In this document: positions 17,933 to 27,668 of the stretch, in pieces
How positions within the stretch are numbered: position 1 is the stretch's first letter
Layout: each line of letters opens with the position of its first letter
Assembly: GCF_002943715.1 (NCBI RefSeq)
Contig: NZ_MQUA01000013.1
Location: forward strand, 799,001-863,000
Reading direction: 5' to 3'
DNA: 64,000 nt
Source: Polaribacter filamentus
Lineage (GTDB): Bacteria; Bacteroidota; Bacteroidia; Flavobacteriales; Flavobacteriaceae
Notes under the pieces: model-generated
Databases searched by the model: none
What the model saw: only the letters and a program-made list of their open reading frames with translations
Told to the model about the DNA's origin: nothing
Position numbers and translations under genes: made by a program

Positions 17933-19198
17933 ATGAAAAACGAAAACCAAATAAAGTGTCCAAATTGCGGAACCTCCATCGATGTTCAAGATATTTTATC
18001 TCATCAATTAGAAGAAGAAATCAAACAAAAATACCAGTCTCAAATTGCCCAAGAAAAGAAGAAGTATGAAGTTGAACAGGAGAAATTAAAACAAGAAAAA
18101 CTAGATTTTGAACAGAAGAAAAAGAAGGAAAATGAGCTTTTTCAAGATCGTTTGGAAAAACAGTTAAAAGAAGGTAAAAAAGAAATAGAGGCGATATTAA
18201 AGCACAAATTAAAAGAAGAACAATCAGAACAATTTGAAGCCTTGCAAAAGGAATTAAACGAAAAGTCTGAACAGGTTAAAGAATTAAGTCGATCGAAAGC
18301 AGAGATTGAAAAGCTAAAAAGAGAAAAAAGCGAATTAAAAGATTCGGTAGAGGCAGAATCTCAGAAAAAGCTAAATGAGATTTTATCAATAGAAAAAGAG
18401 AAAATTAAAAAAGCTGAAGAAGATAAAAATGAATTGCGTTTTAAAGAAATGCAAAAACAATTAGAAGATCAGAAAAAGCTTACCGAAGAAATGAAACGTA
18501 AGCAGGAGCAAGGTTCCATGCAATTGCAAGGAGAAGTGCAAGAATTGGCAATAGAGGAGTGGTTGATATCAAAATTCCCTCTAGATACCATCGAAGAAAT
18601 TAAAAAAGGAGCTAGAGGAGGAGATTGCATCCAGATTGTACATTCTAGAACGGAACAAAATTGCGGGACTATTTATTACGAAAGCAAAAGAACCAAAGAT
18701 TTTCAGCCAACTTGGATTGAGAAATTTAAAGCTGATATTAGGGATAAAGGCGCAAATATTGGCGTTTTAGTTACCGAAGTGATGCCTTCTGACATGGATA
18801 GAATGGGCTTAAAAGATGGAATTTGGATCTGTAATTATGAGGAGTTTAAAGGGCTGTGTGCTGTTTTAAGAGAAGGAATTTTACAAGTAAATAACGCCAT
18901 TAGTACGCAAGAAAATAAAGGCGATAAAATGGACTTGCTCTATGATTATTTAACGAGCAATACTTTTAGAATGCAAATTGAAGCAATTGTGGAAGGATTT
19001 ACGCAAATGAAATCTGATTTAGACAGTGAAAAAAGGTCTATGCAGAGAATTTGGAAACAAAGAGAAAAACAAATTGAGAAGGTGGTGACCAATACAATTG
19101 ATATGTATGGCTCTATAAAAGGAATTGCCGGAAATGCAATTCAATCTGTAAAAGCTCTAGAGTTGCCCGGTTATGATGAAGATTTGGATGAGGAATAA
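17933..19198 (+). CDS. DUF2130 domain protein with zinc ribbon and coiled coil
   Basis: 421 residues. The N-terminal CPNCGTSID is half of a zinc-ribbon-like motif. Residues about 25-190 are a highly charged coiled coil rich in K, E and Q. The C-terminal part from about 195 is the DUF2130 domain (AIEEWLISKFPLDTIEEIKK; YESKRTKDFQPTWIEKFKAD; NIGVLVTEVMP), which resembles a restriction-endonuclease-like fold with E-S-K as candidate catalytic residues. The biological role is not established. Single gene. Confidence 0.88.
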   Translation: MKNENQIKCPNCGTSIDVQDILSHQLEEEIKQKYQSQIAQEKKKYEVEQEKLKQEKLDFEQKKKKENELFQDRLEKQLKEGKKEIEAILKHKLKEEQSEQFEALQKELNEKSEQVKELSRSKAEIEKLKREKSELKDSVEAESQKKLNEILSIEKEKIKKAEEDKNELRFKEMQKQLEDQKKLTEEMKRKQEQGSMQLQGEVQELAIEEWLISKFPLDTIEEIKKGARGGDCIQIVHSRTEQNCGTIYYESKRTKDFQPTWIEKFKADIRDKGANIGVLVTEVMPSDMDRMGLKDGIWICNYEEFKGLCAVLREGILQVNNAISTQENKGDKMDLLYDYLTSNTFRMQIEAIVEGFTQMKSDLDSEKRSMQRIWKQREKQIEKVVTNTIDMYGSIKGIAGNAIQSVKALELPGYDEDLDEE

Positions 19199-19514
19199 AA
19201 TTGTTATAATTTCCCTTTTTGAATGTTTAAAAACGTAATAAATTCAATTTAATAGTACCATTGAAATTAGTAAACTTTGTAAAGAGAATCTTTTTGCAGC
19301 TGGTTGGTAGTAATTTTGGTTATTACTCAGGTTCTTAATGTCTATTCTTTTTAAATCCATATATACTTTTCTTTAAAATCTTTTTCACGAAGGTGTTCGT
19401 ATTGGTTTTTTATATTGTTAATAAACATACCTACCCACTTTGGCATTGACAGAAAAGGCAATTGTTAGGATTAGAATGCTTATCATTGAATTCAAATTAG
19501 CTCTTCAGAGCTTG
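19199..19514. other. intergenic at the edge of the accessory region
   Basis: About 315 bp without a coding frame. Nothing recognised; it leads into the first hairpin repeat of the accessory region. Confidence 0.35.
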
Positions 19515-19660
19515 TGAATAAATGTTACATATTTGGAAAGTTGTTAGCTGGTGCGCGAGGATTTTTCGAAGGAAAATCAAAAGCATGCAAGCAAAGCAAT
19601 TAATATTGGCTGAGCTAAAACTAGCAATTAATTTTATGCAGTGTTGCAGTGTCGTTTTTT
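19515..19660 (-). repeat. attC-like long-hairpin repeat, site 1 (degenerate)
   Basis: It shares with the sites at 59.8 and 62.9 kb the central hairpin GGATTTTTC-GAA-GGAAAATC and the right-hand motif GAGCTAAAACTAGCAATTAAT, then GTGTTGCAG. The outer arms are poorly preserved. Same orientation as all other copies. Confidence 0.6.
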
Positions 19661-19869
19661 ATTTGTTGGCATTATACTCTATCAATCATCGACATTTTGT
19701 TAAGTATACAATGAGCGATTATTAATGCCATAAATTTCGTCCAAATTTTACTTATGCTATTCCCATAATTAAACCTATAATTCCTGCACTTATTGACCTT
19801 GCGGAAAAATCATAAGAATGGCTAAATCCAAAAATAGCACCTTGTAGAACGACTGTAATAATTGTTTCA

Positions 19870-20140
19870 AAAGCTGTTTCTCCGCTTTGTCTAGGATTTC
19901 AACGTCACTGATTAGAGATTCTAATGCGGAAAAGCCATCATCCAACGCTGATTTTAACTCAATTAAACCAGTTCTTATTCCTTTTTGGTCCTCTCACTCT
20001 ACTTCCAATTATTGATCTGAAGAGCCATTAAAATTCCAATAACAACAAGTACGATTTCACCAAGAGCATATTTAAAATATTTTCCAGTATTCTTTTTCTC
20101 CAAAAGGTATTACCTTATTTTTCGAAAGAATTTGATCATA
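19870..20140 (-). pseudogene. DUF6090-like gene, 5' remnant
   Basis: Minus-strand sequence matches, at nucleotide level, the intact gene at 30436-31209 (plus-strand text such as CCAGTTCTTATTCC, and the membrane-anchor coding segment ATTCCAATAACAACAAG). It keeps the start region and the single N-terminal helix (FKYALGEIVLVVIGILMAL-like) but has frame breaks and no C-terminal domain. Confidence 0.75.
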
Positions 20141-20141
20141 A

Positions 20142-20846
20142 TTAATTTCTACTTAATGTATTTGGTTCGGTAAGTGCTATAATAGCATTTATTGATGCCA
20201 TAACTTTGGTACTTTCTAGCTCCATAGGGAAACTCGTGGAATCTACAATAATGGCTAATGTATTTGTCTTCCAATAGACCAACTTTTCTAGTTTAATTTT
20301 ATCCTCTTTTGATATTAGGCCTTTAAACTGATAGTTCAATGACGCGGTATTTTTATGGAATTGTATTATTTCTTTTGAAACTTGATTTGACGCTTCTTCC
20401 TCTTCCTTATAATCCAATACTAAATCACTCCATTCGACAATATACTTTTTTAATTTTAGATTGCTAATATTACTAAACGAAGGTGAGTTAATTAGAGATT
20501 TTATACTGCTACTAGAAGGGTCAAATGAAACTACACTGGATAAATATGGTGGTTTCCCAAATATACCTTCAAATATGGAATCAGTATTTTGATCGGTTAT
20601 TGGAAAATTTTTTATAAAATTTTTGCCAATATTGTAAGTCTTGTTCATAAATCTTAAACGCTTAACAAGCTGAATTTTATTATCTTTAAATTCAGTATTA
20701 ATGTCTCTTAAATATGCTCTTTCCAATGCCTTATTATTCCTTAAACTATTCCATTCATTAATCCAAAATGAAAAAGAGATACTTAAAACAATAACAAAAA
20801 ATTCAAGAGTATATTTAACAACATATTTTTTTAATCCTTTTTTCAT
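20142..20846 (-). CDS. divergent DUF6090-like membrane-anchored protein
   Basis: 234 residues from ATG 20846; a TTG at 20861 would add five. It has a short basic N-terminus, one transmembrane helix (residues about 13-30, EFFVIVLSISFSFWI) and an N-E-W-N motif right after it, the layout of DUF6090 proteins. The rest is a soluble, mostly helical domain predicted outside the inner membrane (inference). Function unknown. It lies directly next to the remnant of a second family member. Confidence 0.7.
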   Translation of the reverse strand: MKKGLKKYVVKYTLEFFVIVLSISFSFWINEWNSLRNNKALERAYLRDINTEFKDNKIQLVKRLRFMNKTYNIGKNFIKNFPITDQNTDSIFEGIFGKPPYLSSVVSFDPSSSSIKSLINSPSFSNISNLKLKKYIVEWSDLVLDYKEEEEASNQVSKEIIQFHKNTASLNYQFKGLISKEDKIKLEKLVYWKTNTLAIIVDSTSFPMELESTKVMASINAIIALTEPNTLSRN

Positions 20847-20968
20847 AATTATTTTTTTCAAAGATAATCAATCATTTCAAAAAACACTATTCTTAAACCT
20901 CAGCAATATTCATTCCAAGTCAAATACTTACACAATAATTGTATGGATTTATATATAATTCGATTATC

Positions 20969-21073
20969 TATGCTACTGAAAGGGGTGGAGTATTCATCTA
21001 TAAATGTAAGTTTACCAATGTACGAGGTTTAGAAATAGCTCAATTAAAAGAAGAAGATATACCTGTAGTTTAA
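20969..21073 (+). pseudogene. 3' end of an unrecognised gene
   Basis: An open stretch of 34 codons without a start reads YATERGGVFIYKCKFTNVRG... and ends in ...KEEDIPVV plus TAA. It has coding-like composition but no family I recognise. It is a truncated fragment left of the IS5 element. Confidence 0.35.
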
Positions 21074-21224
21074 AGTTTAATAATATTTTATCCTTTGTTA
21101 GCCTTTCGTTATTTATTGTTTATTTCTTCTGAAAGTATTTAGCCAAGTTTTTTTAGTGTTTTTTGAGTTTCGATATAAGCACTTAACAAAAACCTTAAAT
21201 TAAAATGTTCATTATCAACGATAC

Positions 21225-22500
21225 AAGACCGTTGCAAAAAGCGAACTTAATTATTTTTACTTTTTAGAGTTCCCTTTTTTTTAGCTACAACATCGATTAT
21301 GCTATTTTTTTTCTATTTTAAGTGAGTAAATGCCTTTTTTAGGCTTCATTTTTCCTTAATTTTTACAATTAGACGCAAATATCCCTGGACTTCGATATAA
21401 ATTATAGCACATTGCCTCCATCAAATTTTGTGTATGCATTTTTTTCATCCCTCTGTATCTTGCAATTCCACCTTTAAACCATAATTTTATTCCTCCAAAA
21501 GTACGTTCTACTTTAAACCTTGTTTTTCCTATTAATTTATTGAATCTAGTTTCCCATTTTGTTAACGGTTTATTTTTTACCGCCTTTTTAAGGATATGAT
21601 TCTTTAAATTACGCTTCTTTAAAATCGCAACATTTTTCTTTGATTGGTACCCTTTATCTGCCTTTAGAGGGATGTCTTTTGGTAATGCTACATTTACAGT
21701 TTCTAGAACTTCCTCCAAATTTGCAATCTCATTTTTGCTCGCAGTTGTGGTTAGTACTCCTAGAACAAGTCCTTCGTTATCCGTTACATGATGCTTTTTA
21801 AACCCAAAATGGTACTTTCCTCTTTTCTTTAACCAAGTACCCTCTTTATCGACACTATCTGGATATTCTTTGTGTACTTCTACTTGGTCTGCACAGCGGT
21901 CTTCGGTTACCTTAAAATTTGTTTTTCCTTTTGGTCTAAGTGGCGTATCTATTACACTAGCGTCTATTATTAAACCTGTTTTTACAATGATATTATGTGC
22001 TTCTAGCTGTTTGTTTATGGAGGTAAATAATTTTTCGAAGGTTTGTGTTTTGGTTAATGCGGTTCTAAACCTACTTAAAGTACTATGATCTGGAGCAACC
22101 TGTTCAATGGTCATCCCACAAAAATAACTAAAGGAAAGACTGTCATTTATTCGGTCTTCAACTTCATAATCGCTTAAACCATACCAACTTTGTAAAAGAC
22201 ACATTTTAAAAAGTAATGTCCCATCATAAGAAGGCTTGCCAGTGGCACTTTTTCCTTTTAAATAATCATTATTTATTAGGATAGAGATCGTATCCCAATC
22301 GATAAGGGTGTTTATTTGGGTGAAAAATGTCTTTTTAATTTTTCTTGCTCGTAAATCACAAATGCTATCGGCTAAAGTTGGTTGTTTTTGTATTTTCATA
22401 CACTAAATTTACAGATTAATATACTTACAATCAAATATTTAACATAAATAATAACGTGTTATTTTTGTGCTTTTTATTAGGCACTTCCTTGCAACGGTCT
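21225..22500 (-). mobile_element. IS5-family insertion sequence (about 1.28 kb)
   Basis: Terminal inverted repeats AGACCGTTGCAA (21226-21237) and TTGCAACGGTCT (22489-22500) surround one transposase gene. The 6-bp sequence CGATAC occurs on both sides (21219-21224 and 22501-22506) and is a candidate target duplication, although IS5 elements usually make 4 bp, so the exact ends are uncertain by a base or two. Confidence 0.85.
21356..22399 (-). CDS. IS5-family transposase
   Basis: 347 residues. The N-terminal DUF772-type domain (LLFKMCLLQSWYGLSDYEVEDRINDSLSF in pieces, then APDHSTLSRFR) is followed by a DDE_Tnp_1 core. Likely catalytic residues are the D in GLIIDASVIDTP, the D in PLKADKGYQS and the E in KVERTFGGIK. 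The frame is intact, so the element may be active. It interrupts the accessory array between a DUF6090-like gene and a lipoprotein/esterase pair. Confidence 0.92.
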   Translation of the reverse strand: MKIQKQPTLADSICDLRARKIKKTFFTQINTLIDWDTISILINNDYLKGKSATGKPSYDGTLLFKMCLLQSWYGLSDYEVEDRINDSLSFSYFCGMTIEQVAPDHSTLSRFRTALTKTQTFEKLFTSINKQLEAHNIIVKTGLIIDASVIDTPLRPKGKTNFKVTEDRCADQVEVHKEYPDSVDKEGTWLKKRGKYHFGFKKHHVTDNEGLVLGVLTTTASKNEIANLEEVLETVNVALPKDIPLKADKGYQSKKNVAILKKRNLKNHILKKAVKNKPLTKWETRFNKLIGKTRFKVERTFGGIKLWFKGGIARYRGMKKMHTQNLMEAMCYNLYRSPGIFASNCKN

Positions 22501-22647
22501 CGATACTTTTAAATTGCATATTATTTAAAATAATTCTATTATCAAAGTTAGAAAAATTACTTCACTCTAATTTATCTTCATAAACAGAAAATTTTCCGTC
22601 TAGTTCGCGAAGTGATATAAGTTTTTAGTAGCGTTTCATTAAAAAAA

Positions 22648-22750
22648 GTTGCCTCGTTTAAGTTTTAAAGTTACTAAATAAAAAAGGAACCAATAAAATC
22701 CGTGTGGATTTTTGCAAGTAGGCTGGAGCTAGCGATAAATTATATATGTT
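22648..22750 (-). repeat. attC-like long-hairpin repeat, site 2
   Basis: Order on the plus strand: GCCTCGTTTAAG..., TTACTAAATAAA, hairpin AAAATCC-GTGT-GGATTTT, GCAAGTAGGCTGGAGCTAGC, AATTATATATG. It ends about 15 bp before the stop of the lipoprotein gene. Same orientation as the other sites. Confidence 0.7.
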
Positions 22751-22764
22751 TTTAGTAAATGTTG

Positions 22765-23139
22765 CTATTTTTGCTTTTCCAATTCAAAATTCAAAATATG
22801 TCCTGACCGACCTCCAACAGTACCAGCACAGATGGCTTTTCGTCCTTCTATTTTGAGTATTTTAACACTAATTTTTTCCCCTTTCACATCTGGAGAGTTA
22901 TTTAAATAATTCAATTCAAAATTGCATTCTGACTTCCATTCGATTGTTGCTTCTGTCGTTGGAAAACCAACAGCTGTTTCTTTTTGAGTTTTTTCAAATC
23001 GTTTTATAATTAAAGCAGGCATTTTATAGTTAGTAGATTCTGCTTTAAATGTTCCGATTTTAAAATCAACACAAGTTAAACTTTTTGATTTTGTACAACT
23101 CGAAATCAATATAAGCGCAAAAATGTATAGTATTCTCAT
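22765..23139 (-). CDS. small lipoprotein of unknown function
   Basis: 124 residues. A lipoprotein signal (FALILISSC) is followed by C-V-D-F-K-I-G-T-F-K, an opening seen in several short Bacteroidota lipoproteins, and an all-beta-looking body. It starts 5 bp after the esterase stop, so the two form one unit. No function can be assigned. Confidence 0.75.
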   Translation of the reverse strand: MRILYIFALILISSCTKSKSLTCVDFKIGTFKAESTNYKMPALIIKRFEKTQKETAVGFPTTEATIEWKSECNFELNYLNNSPDVKGEKISVKILKIEGRKAICAGTVGGRSGHILNFELEKQK

Positions 23140-23144
23140 ATTTT

Positions 23145-24086
23145 CTATTCAATTACTTCATCTAAAAAATTGAATATTCTAGAGTATATATGTTTGAATT
23201 GTTTTTCACTAAATCCTGCATGTTTTCCTTTTGGATCAGAAACCAATTCGTTCTTTATTCCAACCTCATTCAACAGGTCATGAAATGTAACAGCTTGATC
23301 AAATGGCACAACTGCATCTAACTCTCCGTGTATAGTAATGATCGGAGGTGTTTTAGATGTTATATTTTTCACAGGAGAATATGATGCAGATATATTATCT
23401 ACCCGATCAAGACCGTCTATCCAGGACCCTGCGTAGTTCCACTCAGGTTTTTTGGTCCTTAAGTAATTCTCAACTTTTGCAATATCTGTAACACCGAACC
23501 AATTGACAATTGCCTTTATTTTCAATTGATTACCAACATAACAATCATGGCTATCGGTAATTGTATTGAGCAAGCCGGTAATTAGTGCCAAGTGACCTCC
23601 AGCAGACCCTCCTGAGATGACAATATTTTCTAGATCAATGTTATAACTAGACGCATTTTTAGCTACCCAAGAGATTGCACACATAGCATCATCCACAGCT
23701 TGAGGGGCAGTATTTTCACCCTTTCGGTATTCTATATTTACAATATTCCAGCCTCGCTCTAGGTAAGGAATCAACTCAAGCGTTGCACGCTCTTTTGCAC
23801 CACCAACCCAACCACCGCCATGGAAGTAAATCAAAGTTGGATGATTTATGGTATCAGGAAGCCAGTAATCTGGTTCGCCAATCCTTTGGCCTTGACTATA
23901 GACATCCAATTTCTGCTCCGGGCTGTCACCATAAGATATCTCGGTGTCAACACGGTATTTCATCCCCCAAAATGATGAGACTTCTTTAGGTTCGGTTGTA
24001 CTATTTTCATTTCCGCTATTTGAACAGCCCATAAAAAAGAGCATCCCAATCAAATAAATTATTTTTAAGTCTTTCATAATTTTCAA
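23145..24086 (-). CDS. alpha/beta-hydrolase (esterase/lipase) lipoprotein
   Basis: 313 residues with a lipobox ending in C21 (MLFFMGCS). The fold is the HSL/BD-FAE-type carboxylesterase: oxyanion motif YFHGGGWVGG, nucleophile elbow SGGSAGGHLAL, acid in HGELDAVVPF and catalytic His in KGKHAGF. All triad residues are present, so it should be an active cell-envelope esterase. It forms a two-gene unit with the small lipoprotein, bounded by hairpin repeats on both sides. Confidence 0.9.
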   Translation of the reverse strand: MKIMKDLKIIYLIGMLFFMGCSNSGNENSTTEPKEVSSFWGMKYRVDTEISYGDSPEQKLDVYSQGQRIGEPDYWLPDTINHPTLIYFHGGGWVGGAKERATLELIPYLERGWNIVNIEYRKGENTAPQAVDDAMCAISWVAKNASSYNIDLENIVISGGSAGGHLALITGLLNTITDSHDCYVGNQLKIKAIVNWFGVTDIAKVENYLRTKKPEWNYAGSWIDGLDRVDNISASYSPVKNITSKTPPIITIHGELDAVVPFDQAVTFHDLLNEVGIKNELVSDPKGKHAGFSEKQFKHIYSRIFNFLDEVIE

Positions 24087-24220
24087 AGATAACTTTTTTG
24101 TGTATTTTTTGTTGAGTGTTTCAAGCTATTAACTTAGTAAATAAAAACCGAATAGAAAGTCCGTTAGGATTTTAGTAAGTATGTTAGAACTAGCAATTAA
24201 TTTCACACGGTTTTGGCAAT
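24086..24220 (-). repeat. attC-like long-hairpin repeat, site 3
   Basis: Left end GATAACTTTTTTGTG abuts the esterase start. Then come TTTCAAGC, TTAGTAAATAAAAACC, hairpin AAAGTCC-GTTA-GGATTTT, GTAAGTATGTTAGAACTAGC and the right end CACACGGTTTTGGC just before the acyltransferase stop. Confidence 0.72.
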
Positions 24221-24230
24221 AATATGATTT

Positions 24231-25403
24231 CTATAAATATCCCAACCACCATTTTTCTTTATGATCTAGTTTATATTGACCAAATCGCTTACACAATGGA
24301 TAAAGCGAAATCACAATTCCTATCCAAACAACATAGACCCAACTTAAATGAAGACCATAACCATCCAATTCAGGTACGCCAGTTACCCATCTTTTTAAAA
24401 GCATCACTTTCCAGCCAAAACCTGTTAGTTGCGCCAAAAGCATTGCGGATAAGTGAATTAAGTATATGTGCAGAATGTAATAGAAAAAGGGTACTTTCCC
24501 GAAAACTCTAAAGATATTAACGAGTCTTCCTTTCAACTTTTCTGAATTTCCCAAAAAGAGGAACGTAATTCCCAGTGTCATCAGTAAGAAGGTGAGTGAA
24601 GGGGGGTATTTACGAGGGTTAAAGAACGAAAACAGTGTTTGAAGTATTGTATCGTAACTTTGCCAATGATTCGGGTTTCCATAGGAATTAATTCCCCGAA
24701 CAACAACGAAAAGAACAATCGCCCCAATCCCAATCAATGTAAATAATTTTTGCCGCTTGATGGGCTCAATTGTTTTTTGGTAAAAAGAACCGAAATAATA
24801 GCCAAGTGACATTACCCCCACCCAAGGGATGATTGGATACGCTGTTAACAATTTTCTGCCACCTAAAATAGTAAAACGACTCTGTTCGTGAAGAATCGCC
24901 CATAAAAGATTATCTTCAAAATGTATGTTGTCTAATAAATTATGACCGAAAATGATGAGTAGGCTACACCACAAAATTGATTTAAATGGCAGGTGTATCA
25001 TCGCTGCTAGAAAAAGCATACTGATACCAAGCGACCAGATTATCCCAAGTGGTATTGACCCAAAATGGATATTGAAAAACCATCCAAAATTAACAATGAC
25101 CACTTCAACAAGTACGAGCCAAATACCACGTTTTAATAAAAAAATGGACAACTCTTTCTTGGATTTTCGCATGCCCACCAAATAGGCCGAAACACCAGCT
25201 AATAAGCAAAATGCAGGAGCACAAAAATGAGTGATCCATCGTGTGAAATAAATAAAAGCGTCTGTTTGAAGAGGATCACTAGATTTATAGAAAAAGGCAT
25301 CATAATGAAAATAATCCCTCGTGTGATCTAGAGCCATGATCACCATCACTATACCTTTCAATAGGTCTAATGATTGAATTCTTTGTATTGCTATTTTCTC
25401 CAT
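24231..25403 (-). CDS. heparan-alpha-glucosaminide N-acetyltransferase-like (DUF1624) membrane protein
   Basis: 390 residues with about ten transmembrane segments. The N-terminus RIQSLDLLKGIVMVIMALDHTRDYF is the signature of the HGSNAT/DUF1624 acyltransferase family (catalytic-site D-H within helix 1). Such proteins move acyl groups across the membrane onto sugars or other acceptors. The acceptor here is unknown. It is the only gene between hairpin sites 3 and 4, a one-gene unit. Confidence 0.88.
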   Translation of the reverse strand: MEKIAIQRIQSLDLLKGIVMVIMALDHTRDYFHYDAFFYKSSDPLQTDAFIYFTRWITHFCAPAFCLLAGVSAYLVGMRKSKKELSIFLLKRGIWLVLVEVVIVNFGWFFNIHFGSIPLGIIWSLGISMLFLAAMIHLPFKSILWCSLLIIFGHNLLDNIHFEDNLLWAILHEQSRFTILGGRKLLTAYPIIPWVGVMSLGYYFGSFYQKTIEPIKRQKLFTLIGIGAIVLFVVVRGINSYGNPNHWQSYDTILQTLFSFFNPRKYPPSLTFLLMTLGITFLFLGNSEKLKGRLVNIFRVFGKVPFFYYILHIYLIHLSAMLLAQLTGFGWKVMLLKRWVTGVPELDGYGLHLSWVYVVWIGIVISLYPLCKRFGQYKLDHKEKWWLGYL

Positions 25404-25423
25404 AAATGTAGTTTCTATATTGT

Positions 25424-25535
25424 CGCTATCGTGCTTGTATATGAGTTGTTGCGTTGTTTAAGCGTCTAATTTAGTAAATAAATCGCATATAGAAAGTCCA
25501 CGAGAACTTTTTGTACTTAGTAAGTTTTAATTGTT
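25424..25535 (-). repeat. attC-like long-hairpin repeat, site 4
   Basis: TGTATATGAGTTGTTGCG, TTTAAGCG, TTTAGTAAATAAA, hairpin AAAGTCC-ACGA-GAACTTT, TTAGTAAGTTTTAATTG. The right outer arm is lost. Same orientation as the others. Confidence 0.65.
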
Positions 25536-25623
25536 TTTTCTAGAAGTGATATTTACTTTTTTTCGCTAATAGAGTCCTTATGCATACTGCTCTTTAAATT
25601 AAATGAAAGACGTTCAGATGGAA

Positions 25624-26097
25624 CTATTTTTTTTCAATGCTATTTATTGAATTTATAATACTATGCAGCTGATGTTCTGATAGTTTTGTTTCATTGTTTT
25701 TAGGGTTATATGAGATATACCATGAAAATCCCAGTGATAAAAATGAAAGTGCGAGTGCTATGAAAGACAGTTTTGGTTGAACTCTACTAATCTCAAATGA
25801 TTTGTCTGCCGTAGTTAAAAAATCGCTATCTATTAAATTTTCTAAATCAGGACTTATTTGAACTTGAAGTGGTTGAAATCTTACAATTTCTAGATAAAAA
25901 TTTTTGGGATATATTATTGCATTTCCACCAAAGGTTTTTCCAGTTATTTTTAAATCAAGGTCAAAAGAGTGAGAGCCTTTTATTTGATTTTTAGTTTTTT
26001 TATTTGATTGATTTTTTGAAAGAAAATCTTCAGGTGTTGTATTCAGAAAATCATTTTTAAATTCTATAAGTAAACCTTCAGATGTCAAATACTTCAA
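25624..26097 (-). pseudogene. unrecognised gene, probably 5'-truncated
   Basis: 157 residues readable from a TTG at 26097; there is no ATG in frame, and a stop lies two codons upstream, so the true start appears lost at a recombination junction near 26098. The protein has a soluble N-terminal part and one transmembrane helix (about residues 110-130, LSFIALALSFLSLGFSWYIS) near the C-terminus. No family recognised. Confidence 0.5.
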
Positions 26098-26104
26098 TAA
26101 TTAA

Positions 26105-26374
26105 ATAAAATTAAGCATCTCTTTTGATGCATTTCTATCTTCTTTTTTATCAAAAGCTAAAGAAATTAAAAAAGAATGCCAAAAATACATTTCTGTTCAT
26201 ACTCAAAAGGTTTCTGGAAAGGCCTTTAGCGATTTTGTAGCAGAACAGATTGCTAAAAACAACACAAACAATACAGTATCATCTGCAGATGAAATACTCA
26301 AATATAAAACAATGCTTGACCAAGGTATTATTAACCAGGAAGAATTTAATCAAAATAAAAAAGAATTATTATAA
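26105..26374 (+). pseudogene. SHOCT-domain protein, C-terminal fragment
   Basis: 90 codons without a start codon, beginning right at the junction with the minus-strand gene at 26097. The end EILKYKTMLDQGIINQEEFN is a clear SHOCT domain (short C-terminal domain; L-x-x-G-x-I-x-x-E-E-F). It is one of very few plus-strand coding remnants in this region, so it was probably carried in by rearrangement. Confidence 0.7.
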
Positions 26375-26414
26375 GATAACTAACAGTAATATTAACTGAA
26401 TTTAAAAATAAATT

Positions 26415-26546
26415 ATGAAACAATTTTTATTTATTACGGCGGCTTTATTAATGTCCTTTTTTTTATTATCAAGTTGTGGTCCCGGAGGGCCAAGCAAACA
26501 GGAAATTTTGAAATACGCTGTAAAAACTCAGGATATTTTTCAGTGA
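26415..26546 (+). pseudogene. lipoprotein signal fragment fused to antisense DNA
   Basis: ATG 26415 opens a good lipoprotein signal (MKQFLFITAALLMS, then FFLLSSC). After the lipobox, from about 26487, the sequence is the reverse strand of a Crp-family gene. The frame then runs to a chance TGA. It is a chimeric junction product. It follows the SHOCT fragment on the same strand, 40 bp apart, so both may come from one former operon. Confidence 0.6.
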
Positions 26547-26960
26547 ATTGTTCATGCCTTTCTTCGACAGTGAGTGTTAAACTATCTATTAATCTGCGTT
26601 GCATAAAAGCAAGACCTCTTTCTACAACAGTTCTAAAAAAGGTTTCGAATCTATGGGAATGGGCTTTTAGTATTTGTTCGTTTTCAAAATCCAAATATAA
26701 AATTAGACTGCCTTCCAATGCTTCTACAAACATTGTCGCAGGTTGGTGATAGATGAAACTATTAGGATCTGAAATCTACCATCCATACATAGCAAGCGAT
26801 ATAATTTGTTCTTTACCATTCTTATCCATAACATATGTCTTAAATGTACTTTGGGCAGCTAAAAATTCGATATTTAGCGATAAAGCCAGGCTGTATAACA
26901 AATTGTCTTTTTTTGACCTTACGCGCTGTGAAAGAATACTTTTCGATTAATTTATTTTGT
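26487..26960 (-). pseudogene. Crp/Fnr-family regulator, decayed
   Basis: Minus-strand pieces align to a Crp-like protein: TFKTYVMDKNGKEQIISLAM, then a TGG-to-TAG stop where GWWISD is expected, ISDPNSFIYHQPATMFVEAL, and RHEQFTEKYPEFLQRISKF. The HTH end is missing because the gene is cut at 26487 by the lipoprotein fragment. Upstream codons contain further stops. Confidence 0.75.
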
Positions 26961-26994
26961 AGTGATTGAACTACTTTTCTATCGTGTTCTCAAA

Positions 26995-27115
26995 TGGCAT
27001 ACAACTTGGTGTGTATGGTTAATTAAGTGGTTTATAAATAATTTAGCAAATAAAAACCAAATAAAAACCATAGAAGAATTTTATAAGTAGGCGAGAAGAA
27101 AGAAATTATTTTCAA
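26995..27115 (-). repeat. attC-like long-hairpin repeat, site 5
   Basis: Left end GGCATACAACTTGGTGTGTATGG, then TTTAGCAAATAAAAACC, a weak central hairpin and TATAAGTAGGCGAG. The right arm has decayed. Confidence 0.6.
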
Positions 27116-27154
27116 ATAGCCTAATTTAGCATTTAAAAAAAAACTAAATTAGAC

Positions 27155-27660
27155 CTATAAACCTAACATTGTTTTGCTCACAGGTTCATTATGCACAAAA
27201 AAATCAACTGTAAAATTGGTTCCGGTTATTTCTCTCGGATTATCATCTTTTTTAATTAGGTCAAAGGAGTTTTCCAAAATTGCAGTAAAATAAATCGGTT
27301 CGAGCTGGGTTTCATCCAATTCTGAAACTGATTTTATTTTCTGTTTTGAATTTAAAAGTACAATATCCTAACTCATTCAGTTTTTTTATTTTTTAGGTCG
27401 CTGTTTGCATAATATTTTTCCTCAATAAAAAGTATATTGGTAAAGTCAGAACTAATAAAATTCCAATGATTTCTGTCAAATCAGTAAGAATAAATTCACC
27501 ACTTTTCCAATCCATAGTTTCTGTTCTCGTTTCGGTAATTTCTAATCCACTATATGCGCAAAAATAAAATCAGAAAAGTAGTCGGATACTTTATTATATT
27601 TTCCTTTTAAACCTTTAGTATCAAATTCTTATTGAAAAGGTGCAGAATTTGCTAAATATA
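27155..27660 (-). pseudogene. decayed unrecognised gene(s)
   Basis: The 3' part reads clearly for about 65 codons (SVSELDETQLEPIYFTAILE and TNFTVDFFVHNEPVSK) to a TAG at 27155-27157. Upstream the frame breaks several times, and hydrophobic pieces appear. No family recognised. It is evidence of coding decay, not a functional gene. Confidence 0.45.
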
Positions 27661-27668
27661 CCTATGGT

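Noticed and set aside
26490..26960. plus-strand open frames opposite the Crp remnant (26474-26749, 26753-26950)
   Set aside because: The opposite strand aligns clearly to a Crp-family protein, so these are antisense shadows.
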